Shown here: piece after piece, positions 51,094-59,212 of the stretch
How positions within the stretch are numbered: the first letter of the stretch is position 1
How the letters are laid out: each line of letters begins with the position of its first letter
NCBI RefSeq assembly: GCF_900444995.1
Contig: NZ_UAPQ01000007.1
Span: 124,001 to 188,000, forward strand
Direction: 5' to 3'
Origin: Actinomyces bovis
GTDB taxonomy: Bacteria > Actinomycetota > Actinomycetes > Actinomycetales > Actinomycetaceae
Length of the DNA stretch: 64,000 nucleotides
Notes under the pieces: model-generated
Databases searched by the model: none
Seen by the model: the letters and a program-made list of their open reading frames with translations, nothing else
What the model was told of the DNA's origin: nothing
Position numbers and translations under genes: made by a program

Positions 51094-51857
51094 TGCTTCT
51101 GTCCATAGCCTCAGCCAAAGGCTCACCAGGCGCCAGCACCACCTGCCAGGTGCTTGCTGCCGTCTGGCCCAAAGCCTCTATTTTGGCGGACCTAGATCCA
51201 ACCGGCTCAGACCTGCTTTATCGGCTTCGCTCAGCAACTGGCGCTCCCCTGGAACCCGAGCATGGCCTACTATCGCTCGCAACTGCCATCAGACGCCGCT
51301 CCCAGACCCACCTCCTAGAGCACACCACCCGGGTGGAAGGCGGCTTAGACGTGCTAATTGGTCTGCCCCGCCCGGAGCAGACTGCTGCGATAGGCCCTGG
51401 CTGGGGCGCACTGGCTGACTATCTGCGTACCGACAGGGACGTTCTGTGCGACGTCGGCCGCCTAACTCCGGGAACCCCGAGCCTGCCGGTGGCGCTGAAC
51501 TCTGAGGCCCTGCTTCTAGTGGTCAGACCCGGAGTTGACGCTTACGGGCACCTACGTGACCGCATCCGGTGGATCGAGGAAGAAACGGCCCTCCGGGAGC
51601 AAAGACCTTTCCTAGGCGTGGTGCTGATCGCCCCCTGGAAAGCCCGCCATGAGAAGGAGGACCTGGAGAGGCTGCTGCGCTCCACCGGCCTAGACGTGCC
51701 GGTGCTCGGCCCCCTGGTGTATGACCTCCGAGCAGCCGACGCTCTGGCCGGACGCCAGGCCAACTCCCTCAGACGCAGCCTCTTAGTGCGCTCAGCCACC
51801 GCTCTGGCAGACGAACTCTATTCACGCATGGCCACGCTAAAACTGGGGGCAGTCTGA
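51093..51857 (+). CDS. TadZ/CpaE-like ParA/MinD-fold protein with degenerate Walker A
   Basis: The 254-residue protein has ParA-like organisation: LLSIASAKGSPGASTTCQVL at the N-terminus, ILADLDPTGSDLLYRL, and VLIGLPRPEQTAAI. The deviant Walker A (KGGVGKST in active ParA) reads KGSPGAST; the signature Lys is kept but the P-loop Lys is Ala. ATP hydrolysis is probably weak or lost, as in several TadZ proteins that act as polar localisers. It is coupled on both sides by TGATG overlaps. Confidence 0.82.
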   Translation: MLLSIASAKGSPGASTTCQVLAAVWPKASILADLDPTGSDLLYRLRSATGAPLEPEHGLLSLATAIRRRSQTHLLEHTTRVEGGLDVLIGLPRPEQTAAIGPGWGALADYLRTDRDVLCDVGRLTPGTPSLPVALNSEALLLVVRPGVDAYGHLRDRIRWIEEETALREQRPFLGVVLIAPWKARHEKEDLERLLRSTGLDVPVLGPLVYDLRAADALAGRQANSLRRSLLVRSATALADELYSRMATLKLGAV

Positions 51858-53179
51858 TGAGCGCCGATCAGAACCTGGTGCGGCAACTGCGCGAACAGGT
51901 CGCAGACCTTCTAGCCCGACAGCGTCAAGAAGACACGGCCAACGGCATCAGGCCAATGAGTGGCGAAGACGAACGGCAGTTCGCTCGCGCCCTAATCAGC
52001 CGCGTGCTGGACCAGCACGCCCGTGAAGAAATCTCTGCCGGACGCAGCCCCATGTCCGCCGTGGAGGAGGAAGATATCGCCCAGGGCATCCACGCAGCCC
52101 TGTTCGGCGTAGGTCGCTTGCAGCCCCTGCTGGAGAACCCAGACGTTGAGAACATCGACATCAACGGCTACGACAACGTCTTCATCCAATATGCCGACGG
52201 CCGCGAGGAACGCGGTGCCCCCGTGGCAGACTCCGACGACGAGCTAATCGAGCTGGTCCAAGTACTTGGCTCCTACTCAGGTCTGGTGTCTCGTCCTTTT
52301 GACTCGGCAAACCCACAACTAGACCTGCGGCTGCCTGACGGCTCGCGCCTATCGGCGATCATGGACGTTTGCGCCCGCCCCGCCTTGTCCCTACGCCGGG
52401 CCAGACTGGACAAAGTTGGGCTCGATGATCTGGTCCGCTTGGACACCCTCAGTCCCAGACTGGCGGCGTTCTGCTCTGCCGCGGTGCGGGCGCGCAAGAA
52501 CATCATGATTGCGGGCGCCACCAACGCCGGAAAGACCACCTTCCTGCGCGCCCTAGCCAACGAGATCCCACCCTCAGAGCGGCTCATTACGGTTGAGCGT
52601 GCCCTGGAACTGGGCCTCGGCGAGTTCACCGACCTGCACCCCAACGTCGTCGCCTTTGAAGAGCGCCTAGCAAACTCCGAAGGGGCGGGCGCCATCACCA
52701 TGGCGGACCTAGTCCGTCGCTCCTTGCGTATGAACCCCTCCCGGGTGATTGTGGGTGAAGTGCTCGGTGACGAGATCGTCACCATGCTCAACGCGATGAG
52801 CCAGGGCAACGACGGCTCGCTGTCCACCATCCACGCGAACTCTTCCGCTGAGGTGTTCAACCGCATCGCCACCTACGCGATCCAGTCCCACGAGCGGCTG
52901 CCCCAGGAAGCCACCCACCTGTTGATCGCTGGCGCCGTAGACTTTGTCATCTTCCTAACGCGTGAAAACCGGTTCCAGCAGGGCGGCACCATGCGCCGCT
53001 ACGTCGCCTCCGTGCGTGAGGTTAACGGCGTGGATGGGCGCGTGCTTTCCTCCGAGGTCTTTGCTGATGACGGCTCCGGGCGCGCTGAGCCCGCCGCACC
53101 AATCTCCTGCATGGACGACCTGTTGAAGGCTGGCTACGATCCGGTAGCCTCCTACAGCCTGCAAGGACCTATATCGTGA
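51857..53179 (+). CDS. tadA: TadA/CpaF-type secretion ATPase
   Basis: The 440-residue hexameric ATPase powers Tad pilus or pseudopilus assembly. Evidence: NPDVENIDINGYDNVFIQYA in the N-terminal domain, Walker A GATNAGKTTFL at about residues 220-230, ITVERALELGL (Asp box region), Walker B-like RMNPSRVIVGEVLGDEIVTM, and the His-containing GNDGSLSTIHANSSAEVFNR. In the GE-V-LG motif Leu replaces the usual Arg of GEVRG. The position between tadZ and tadB is the standard Tad order. Confidence 0.94.
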   Translation: MSADQNLVRQLREQVADLLARQRQEDTANGIRPMSGEDERQFARALISRVLDQHAREEISAGRSPMSAVEEEDIAQGIHAALFGVGRLQPLLENPDVENIDINGYDNVFIQYADGREERGAPVADSDDELIELVQVLGSYSGLVSRPFDSANPQLDLRLPDGSRLSAIMDVCARPALSLRRARLDKVGLDDLVRLDTLSPRLAAFCSAAVRARKNIMIAGATNAGKTTFLRALANEIPPSERLITVERALELGLGEFTDLHPNVVAFEERLANSEGAGAITMADLVRRSLRMNPSRVIVGEVLGDEIVTMLNAMSQGNDGSLSTIHANSSAEVFNRIATYAIQSHERLPQEATHLLIAGAVDFVIFLTRENRFQQGGTMRRYVASVREVNGVDGRVLSSEVFADDGSGRAEPAAPISCMDDLLKAGYDPVASYSLQGPIS

Positions 53180-54048
53180 GCGCCAGCGGCACCGTAGCTA
53201 TCGCCCTGCTGGCTGGAGCCATGGTGGGTGGCGGGATCTTCCTGCTGGCGGCCTTCGCCATGCGCGTGGATGTCCTACCTGAGGTGCGGCTTAAGCCTAA
53301 TGACGGCGGAAAAGCGATTTCTCGCCGCATGCTGGCCGCCGCAGGGACAGGCCTGCTGGTGATGGTGCTGACCCGCTGGGTAGTGCTGGCGGTCGCAGGC
53401 CTTCTCCTAGTGCTGCTGTGGCCGCTGCTATTCGGCGGCACCCGTCAAGAGAAGGAGGCCGCCTCCCGCATCGATGCCCTAGCGACTTGGACCGAGTCCC
53501 TACGAGACACGATCGCTGGTGCAGTTGGCTTGGAGCAGGCGATTCCGGCAACGGTCTACGCGGCACCGCCCATAATTCGCAGCCAGTTGTCCCTGCTAGC
53601 AGACCGAATGCGCGTTCGGGTTCCCCTGCCACAGGCGCTACGGCAGTTTGCAGATGACCTCAATGATCCAACTGCAGACCTGGTGGTATCTGCACTGGTC
53701 ATGAACTCCCGACTACGCGGCCCTGGGCTGCGCCAGCTCTTAGGTTCGCTTGCGGCAACTGCCCGGGCTGAGCTCGATATGCGCCAGCGCGTCTCTGCAG
53801 CCAGAGCGGGCACCCGCCGTTCAGCGCAGATCGTGGTGGTCTTCTCAGTGCTGGTCATCCTTGGACTGGCAGTTTTCAACCGCAAATTTGTGGCCCCCTA
53901 CAACACGGCATTAGGCCAGCTAGTACTCCTGGTGGTGCTTATCTTTTTCGCTGCTGGGCTTATGTGGATGCGACGCCTGGCTGGTGTCCGGCTGCCGCGC
54001 CGTTTTCTGACCACCAACCCTGACATGGTTGCAGGAGGTGCCCGATGA
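53176..54048 (+). CDS. tadB: TadB-like inner-membrane platform protein
   Basis: The 290-residue protein has N-terminal helices (VAIALLAGAMVGGGIFLLAA; LVMVLTRWVVLAVAGLLLVL), a cytoplasmic T2SF-like helical domain (DALATWTESLRDTIAGAVGL, PLPQALRQFADDLNDPTADL) and two C-terminal helices. This is the GspF/TadB platform layout. The GTG start overlaps the tadA stop by four bases. Together with TadC it forms the membrane base turned by TadA. Confidence 0.88.
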   Translation: MSASGTVAIALLAGAMVGGGIFLLAAFAMRVDVLPEVRLKPNDGGKAISRRMLAAAGTGLLVMVLTRWVVLAVAGLLLVLLWPLLFGGTRQEKEAASRIDALATWTESLRDTIAGAVGLEQAIPATVYAAPPIIRSQLSLLADRMRVRVPLPQALRQFADDLNDPTADLVVSALVMNSRLRGPGLRQLLGSLAATARAELDMRQRVSAARAGTRRSAQIVVVFSVLVILGLAVFNRKFVAPYNTALGQLVLLVVLIFFAAGLMWMRRLAGVRLPRRFLTTNPDMVAGGAR

Positions 54049-54968
54049 TCACCTGGATTCTCCTGGCTGGGGCCGTGAGCGGCGCAGGACTACTACTCCT
54101 GGTCGTGCTGCTGGTGCCACCTGCAGTACAACCAGCGGCAATGCTGTCTGCCCTGGACTCTCAGCGCACTGAGATGCGCCTTAGGTCAGAATCCCGTCGC
54201 CTGAATCCGGATGAGAAAGAGCTACCTGAGTGGCTTGATTCCCTGGGCTACCGGGCTGCTGGGCTGCTACGACGCACCAGCCTGGATCTAAGTGGTCTGC
54301 TTAGCGACCTCTCCGTCCTCAGCCGTTCCTTAGAACGACACCTGGTGACATCCATCCTCCTAGGTCTAGCTGGTCTTGTTGGCCCCCTAGGGCTAGTGGA
54401 AGTAGCCAAAACCATCGGTCTGGTACATGACACCTCCATGCCGGTGCTCTTAGGACTACTGCTGGCCGTAATACTCGCCCTGCTCCCCACCTTGCGCCTG
54501 CGCTCAGCTGCGCAGGCGGCGCGTCGGGACTTCCGGCACGTCGTCGGCTCATTCCTAGACCTGGTCTCAATGTCGCTTTCCGCAGGGCGGGGTGTTCCTG
54601 AAGCCCTAGATGCAGCCTCTTCCCTCTCAGATGACCCCGCAATGCTGCGGATCCGGGACTCACTGGCTACCGCCCGATTGCGTGGCGAGACACCTTGGAA
54701 TGCACTTGGGCGTCTGGGTGAGGACCTGCGGATCGACGAGTTGCGTGACCTGGCCTCTGCACTGGCTCTTGTGGCGGAGGATGGTGCCAAAATCCGAGAG
54801 TCCCTTAGTGCGCGGGCGGCTTCCATGCGACGCCGCGAGCTTGCCCTGGCGGAAGGGGAAGCCGGAGAAAACTCTGAGTCCATGCTCGTGGCGCAGCTTG
54901 TCATCGCCATCGGCTTCATCATCTTCTTGGTCTTCCCAGCTATCGCCGGCATAACGGGTCGGGTCTAA
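54045..54968 (+). CDS. tadC: TadC-like inner-membrane platform protein
   Basis: The 307-residue protein has N-terminal and central helices (SILLGLAGLVGPLGLVEVAK; LLGLLLAVILALLPTL), a T2SF domain (FRHVVGSFLDLVSMSLSAGR, GVPEALDAASSLSDDPAMLR, DLASALALVAEDGAKIRESL) and a final helix (LVIAIGFIIFLVFPAIAGI). ATG overlaps the tadB stop by four bases. The tadZ-A-B-C block is complete, but no prepilin peptidase gene is in the window. Confidence 0.88.
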   Translation: MITWILLAGAVSGAGLLLLVVLLVPPAVQPAAMLSALDSQRTEMRLRSESRRLNPDEKELPEWLDSLGYRAAGLLRRTSLDLSGLLSDLSVLSRSLERHLVTSILLGLAGLVGPLGLVEVAKTIGLVHDTSMPVLLGLLLAVILALLPTLRLRSAAQAARRDFRHVVGSFLDLVSMSLSAGRGVPEALDAASSLSDDPAMLRIRDSLATARLRGETPWNALGRLGEDLRIDELRDLASALALVAEDGAKIRESLSARAASMRRRELALAEGEAGENSESMLVAQLVIAIGFIIFLVFPAIAGITGRV

Positions 54969-54993
54969 GATCGTCTCACCGGCAGGTTGAGGA

Positions 54994-55218
54994 ATGAAAG
55001 GAACTCTCATGCTGTCCCTGATGTGCACCCTGAAGGTCTTTGTTGAGCAGCTCGCGGAGCGGGCAAGTAACCGCCTCCGCGCGGAAGAAGGAGCCTCCAC
55101 GGTTGAGTGGGTGGTGATCACCGGCTTCGTCATCGTCCTAGCAGCTTTGGTTGGCAGGGCTATCTACGGTCTGGTCGAAGGTGCTAGCTCTAATCTGAAG
55201 GTACCGAACCTCAAATGA
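54994..55218 (+). CDS. Flp/TadE-like small pilin
   Basis: The 74-residue protein has a class-III-like prepilin site: EEG followed by ASTVEWVVITGFVIVL, with Glu at +5 after the Gly and then the hydrophobic segment that forms the fibre core. The N-terminal leader (about 33 residues) is longer than in many Flp pilins. AGGAATGAAAGGA-type spacing gives a ribosome site before ATG 54994. Probably the major subunit of the pseudopilus. Confidence 0.85.
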   Translation: MKGTLMLSLMCTLKVFVEQLAERASNRLRAEEGASTVEWVVITGFVIVLAALVGRAIYGLVEGASSNLKVPNLK

Positions 55219-55237
55219 GCCCTAGCCCAGTCTCGCT

Positions 55238-55651
55238 ATGAAAAAGGTGACTGCTCGCTCTAAGGAATCCGAAGATGAGCTGGGAGCGTCATCCGTAGAG
55301 CTACTGGTCTTCTTCCCCCTTTTACTAGCGATCATCCTTTTGACCGTACAAGTCTCACTCACCTGGTACGGCAATGAGGTGGCGCTAAGCACGGCACGAG
55401 AAACCGCCCGCACCCTGCGCACCAATGCCAATGCACCCGGTGTGCAGGCCGCCGCCGTGGAGCACGCCAAGGAGTACGCCGCGCGCACTGCACACGGTGG
55501 GCTTGAAGACCTTGACGTCCAAGTCCAAGTTGGACCAGACCAGGTCACGGTAACGGTCAGTGGCAGGTCAATGGATGTGTTCTGGGGCCTGTCACCGCGT
55601 GTAAGCGCAACCGTGTCCGGTCCGGTCGAACGGTTTAAGGGGGACCTGTGA
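55238..55651 (+). CDS. TadE-like pseudopilin 1
   Basis: The 137-residue protein has the short leader KESEDELG, then ASSVELLVFFPLLLAIILLT with Glu at +5 and a single membrane helix. An exported domain (WYGNEVALSTARETARTLRT, VQVGPDQVTVTVSGRSMDVF) follows, typical of TadE minor pilins. It follows the Flp-like gene by 19 bases and overlaps the next gene by four bases (GTGA). Confidence 0.85.
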   Translation: MKKVTARSKESEDELGASSVELLVFFPLLLAIILLTVQVSLTWYGNEVALSTARETARTLRTNANAPGVQAAAVEHAKEYAARTAHGGLEDLDVQVQVGPDQVTVTVSGRSMDVFWGLSPRVSATVSGPVERFKGDL

Positions 55652-56091
55652 CGGCCCCAATTTGCCGTCTGCTCACCCGCAGCCGTGGTCTTCTACGGCG
55701 CGAAGAAGGCAACAACACGGTCGAGATGATCGTGATAGCACCAATGCTCATCGTCATCATCATGCTGGCCGTGGCTGGCGGACGCTACGTTTCCGCAGAA
55801 GGGGCTGCCCAAGCCGCAGCTCGTGACGCCGCGCGAGCCGCCTCCCTGCAGCGCAATGAGGTAGCCGCACGGTCTGCCGCAAACGCCAGCCTGGCTGCTT
55901 CTCAGTCAGCTGCGCTCAGGTGTACCGGCTTGACTTCTACCGGTGGATTCCGTCCTGGTGGGACGGTAAGAGTTTCTGTCACTTGCCGGGTGGAACTGGC
56001 TGATCTGGGTATTGGTTTCCTGCCGGGCACGGCGGAGATCTCCTCGAATGCCACCGCATTGATCGACCCATTGAGAGGTACCGGGGGATGA
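55648..56091 (+). CDS. TadE-like pseudopilin 2
   Basis: The 147-residue protein has the leader RREEG followed by NNTVEMIVIAPMLIVIIMLA with Glu at +5. An Ala-rich helix follows (GAAQAAARDAARAASLQRNE), then a beta-rich exported tail with two Cys (LRCTGLTSTGGFRPGGTVRV, SVTCRVELADLG). The GTG start at 55648 overlaps the preceding stop. A second TadE-type protein in the same operon is common in Tad loci, which use several minor subunits. Confidence 0.85.
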   Translation: MTAPICRLLTRSRGLLRREEGNNTVEMIVIAPMLIVIIMLAVAGGRYVSAEGAAQAAARDAARAASLQRNEVAARSAANASLAASQSAALRCTGLTSTGGFRPGGTVRVSVTCRVELADLGIGFLPGTAEISSNATALIDPLRGTGG

Positions 56092-56528
56092 GAATACGTA
56101 GACCACTGCATTTGGAGGAGGGCTCAAGCTCAGTTTTCGCGATCTGTGTGGTGAGCGTAATGATGCTGCTGGTGGGCCTATGTATCGACGGCGGACGCGT
56201 ACTGAACGCGCGGGCTAGTCTGGCTGACGCGGCTGAACAGGCGGCTCGCGCAGGTGCTCAAAAGGTGCAGGCTGACACGCTGCGCAGCACAGACGCCCTG
56301 GCGCTCGATGCCCCTGCCGCCGCCTCGGCAGCACGGTCCTATATGAGCTCCTCAGACGCCGGTAAGGGCAGCGTTGTCACGGTTTCAACCACCGGGAGCC
56401 AGGTAACTGTAAGCGCCCGGAATCAGGTCTCTACTGGCTTGCTGGCATTAGTTGGTATGAGCACGATCAACATTGAGGTGTCAGCCAGGGCGAAGGCTGT
56501 TGGTGGCGTGAGTAAAGGAGAGTTCTAG
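56088..56528 (+). CDS. TadG-like/pseudopilin 3
   Basis: The 146-residue protein has the leader LHLEEG followed by SSSVFAICVVSVMMLLVGLC, so the +5 position is Phe, not Glu. This resembles the TadG-type (Tad N-terminal domain) rather than a cleaved TadE. The exported helix is DGGRVLNARASLADAAEQAA, and the remainder is beta-rich (VVTVSTTGSQVTVSARNQVS). It may not be processed by a prepilin peptidase. The ATG overlaps the previous stop by four bases (ATGA). Confidence 0.8.
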   Translation: MRIRRPLHLEEGSSSVFAICVVSVMMLLVGLCIDGGRVLNARASLADAAEQAARAGAQKVQADTLRSTDALALDAPAAASAARSYMSSSDAGKGSVVTVSTTGSQVTVSARNQVSTGLLALVGMSTINIEVSARAKAVGGVSKGEF

Positions 56529-56532
56529 AATC

Positions 56533-59205
56533 ATGACGCATCGTTCACTCACCGGTCCTGAGCGGTTCTTGGTCCCTGAGCCGCAGGAGCAGCCGGCGAT
56601 GCTCAAATCTCTTGCGGCCGCGTTCCTGCTACTGCTGGTTGTGGTGGGCCTGCCCGTACTGATGCTGTTCGTATTAGGCGCCCCTCCACTGCCATCCAGC
56701 CTGTCGCTTTCGACATTCACTGGCTCACTCTCAGTAAAGGCGCTGTTGGGCGTGCTGGAGTGGGTTATATGGCTAGCTTGGCTGCAGTTCACAGCCTGCA
56801 CAGTTACAGAACTCGCCTCCGCATTTAAAGCCAACGGTGCGCCACGCCACCTTCCTTTGTCTGGTGCCGTCCAGGGATTAGTCCGGCGTCTGGTAATTAC
56901 CGCTTTGCTCGTGACTTCCGTGTCAGCTCCAGCTGTGGCCGTACCAGCGCCGCAGTTGGCACACGCAGGTTCCGGAACGGTATCCAGCGCTCAGGTGCTC
57001 TCTGAGGACGCGAGCACGATGGCTAGTACTGAAACCGCTGCCAGCGTGGAGGTCGCCACCACGGCTCAGGGTTCGGACGGCAGTAGCACCGGCATGGCGG
57101 TCAGATACATGTTGGGTGACCAGGTCCTGGACCCGACGCTTGGGGCGCAACTAGTCGGAAAGCGGGTGTATGTGGTCCAGCCTCCGGAGGGCCACTACCA
57201 CGACAACCTTTGGGACATCGCCGAACGCACCATGGGGGATGGCCGTGCTTACCGGGAGATATATGAGCTAAATGCGGGTCGGGAACAGCCCGATGGGTTG
57301 CGACTGGAACTTGCCCGCCTGATTCAGCCCAACTGGCACCTGATCATGCCTGAGTCCGCAGTAAACCTGCCGCGTGTGATGGCAGTCCCGGTGCAAGCAC
57401 CCGAGCCAGCTGTACCTGGTGCCGAACAGCAGGGCACACCAGAGCAACAGGGGCAGGAGGCGCCCCTGTCTGCGCCCCAACAGATCGACGACGTAATGCC
57501 GGCGAACCTCCCCGCCGTCGGAGCGTTAACGGCAGCGAGCTTGGTGGCACTGCTGGTGCGCCGCCGCCGCCTGGGTGTCTGGGGCTGGCCGAACGCTGAG
57601 GCCGGAGAGCTGGAGCGACTGCTCAGGGTCGGGGCTGACCCCAAACGCGCAAGTCGCCTTGAGGAGGCCTTGCGTTACCTCTCTCAGTTGCCTACTCCGC
57701 CCGCCTTTTATGCTGCAGGGGTAAACGACCAATCCATAACCCTTTTCCTCAGCGTCCCAATGGAAACCGCCCCTGAGCCGTGGCATGCGGAGCACAATGG
57801 CAATATCTGGGTCCTGGATGCCGCGGCAGACCTCGGGGGTGCCTCCGGAGCGGTGCATGTTGGTGCGGGGCTAGTCACCCTGGGACGTGATGAGATGGGC
57901 ACTGACGTGCTCGTAAACCTGTGCGAGGCTGACGGCGAGGTGGTCGTTGCTGGCGGTGCGCTGCAAGCCGTTGAGGTGATCTGTGCGCTGGCGCTGGAGC
58001 TTTGCGTGAATCCCTGGTCTGAGAAGGTCAAGGTCACTGGCCTCCTGCTTCCCTGGACCTTGTTCCAAGTATGTGGCCCTAGGCTCAACATCGTTGAAAG
58101 CATGGAGGCGGTTCTAAGCAAGCAGCAGGCTGAGCCTATTTCCGGGCAGCACCGGGATATTGAGCACCACATCGTATTAACGGCGCATCCGCAGGCAGAT
58201 CAGATCAAGAGCCCGGCACCTGGCATGACGATCGTGAGGACCGGCAGCCTGGAGCGGGCCCGCTGGCGCATTGTGGTTGACGACTCGGGCACGGCCAAGG
58301 TTGAGCCACTGGGTGTAGCTGTGCGAGTCACCAGGGCATCGGAGTCAGACCTGGCTTCCTTGGCGGGACTTATGGAGGACAGCGCAGACCCCCTGCCTCC
58401 TGCTCCCATCAGCCCGCCACCCGTGACTACCGCGGCCCTAGCCTCCGCTCCTTTGCGGATCCTGCTGTTAGGGAAGCCCAACGTGGTAGCGCCCGGAGCC
58501 GTAGACCCGGAGCGCTTGCCTGTACTAACTGAGGCTGTCGCCTGCCTAGCGCTGCACCCCGACGGCCTACACCCGCATGTGCTCGGCTCCTTGCTTTGGC
58601 CGCACGGCGTAACTGGAGACGTGGTCCAAGCTACGATCGACCGCCTGCGTGGCTGGCTCGGACAAGACTTGTCCGGGGCAGAGCGACTGCTTGAAGACGA
58701 GCAGGGGCGCCTCAAACTAGGCTCTGACGCGGTGCTCGACGTCGATGTGCTCCGCAACCTTCTGGAGGTGGCTGCAGTGCCAGGAGCACCGAACGAGCGA
58801 GACGTACTCGCACAGGCTTTGCGATTGGTGCGCGGCCCCTTGTGTCAGGACACTCCAGAAGGCCACTACACCTGGCTCGCACGTTCACGAACCAGCAGAG
58901 ACGTAACCAAGCTAGTCACCAAAGCCTCACTGCGACTAGCTGAGCTACTTCACGACACCGACCCTGATGGTGCCGCTGCTGCCATCGACGTCGGCCTGAG
59001 CGTAGTAGAGCTTGACCAGGGCCTATGGCGAGGTTTGTTCCGACTCGCCGCCAAACAGGGGCCTGACCATCTCGCAGGGAAGGTAGCTGCGCTACTGGAC
59101 CTGACCGGCGCCGACGATCTCAGCCTGGTGGACCCACAGACAGCGGCGCTGGTGGAGGACCTGGCACCCGGCCGCAGTCTAGGTGTGCGAAGGAAGACCG
59201 CCTGA
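56533..59205 (+). CDS. Multi-pass membrane protein with LysM-like and BTAD-type domains
   Basis: The 890-residue protein has helices at about residues 23-50, 68-92 and 112-137. A LysM-like extracytoplasmic module follows near 205-275 (HYHDNLWDIAERTMGDGRAY, LARLIQPNWHLIMPESAVNL), then a further helix near 325-345. A long cytoplasmic region ends in a winged-helix plus BTAD-type helical repeat (LHPDGLHPHVLGSLLWPHGV, AAAAIDVGLSVVELDQGLWR) as in SARP-family regulators. It joins peptidoglycan binding to a SARP-like interior and lies directly before essC, eight bases apart, so it may tether the machine to the wall. DNA binding is unproven. Confidence 0.82.
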   Translation: MTHRSLTGPERFLVPEPQEQPAMLKSLAAAFLLLLVVVGLPVLMLFVLGAPPLPSSLSLSTFTGSLSVKALLGVLEWVIWLAWLQFTACTVTELASAFKANGAPRHLPLSGAVQGLVRRLVITALLVTSVSAPAVAVPAPQLAHAGSGTVSSAQVLSEDASTMASTETAASVEVATTAQGSDGSSTGMAVRYMLGDQVLDPTLGAQLVGKRVYVVQPPEGHYHDNLWDIAERTMGDGRAYREIYELNAGREQPDGLRLELARLIQPNWHLIMPESAVNLPRVMAVPVQAPEPAVPGAEQQGTPEQQGQEAPLSAPQQIDDVMPANLPAVGALTAASLVALLVRRRRLGVWGWPNAEAGELERLLRVGADPKRASRLEEALRYLSQLPTPPAFYAAGVNDQSITLFLSVPMETAPEPWHAEHNGNIWVLDAAADLGGASGAVHVGAGLVTLGRDEMGTDVLVNLCEADGEVVVAGGALQAVEVICALALELCVNPWSEKVKVTGLLLPWTLFQVCGPRLNIVESMEAVLSKQQAEPISGQHRDIEHHIVLTAHPQADQIKSPAPGMTIVRTGSLERARWRIVVDDSGTAKVEPLGVAVRVTRASESDLASLAGLMEDSADPLPPAPISPPPVTTAALASAPLRILLLGKPNVVAPGAVDPERLPVLTEAVACLALHPDGLHPHVLGSLLWPHGVTGDVVQATIDRLRGWLGQDLSGAERLLEDEQGRLKLGSDAVLDVDVLRNLLEVAAVPGAPNERDVLAQALRLVRGPLCQDTPEGHYTWLARSRTSRDVTKLVTKASLRLAELLHDTDPDGAAAAIDVGLSVVELDQGLWRGLFRLAAKQGPDHLAGKVAALLDLTGADDLSLVDPQTAALVEDLAPGRSLGVRRKTA

Positions 59206-59212
59206 GGACGAC

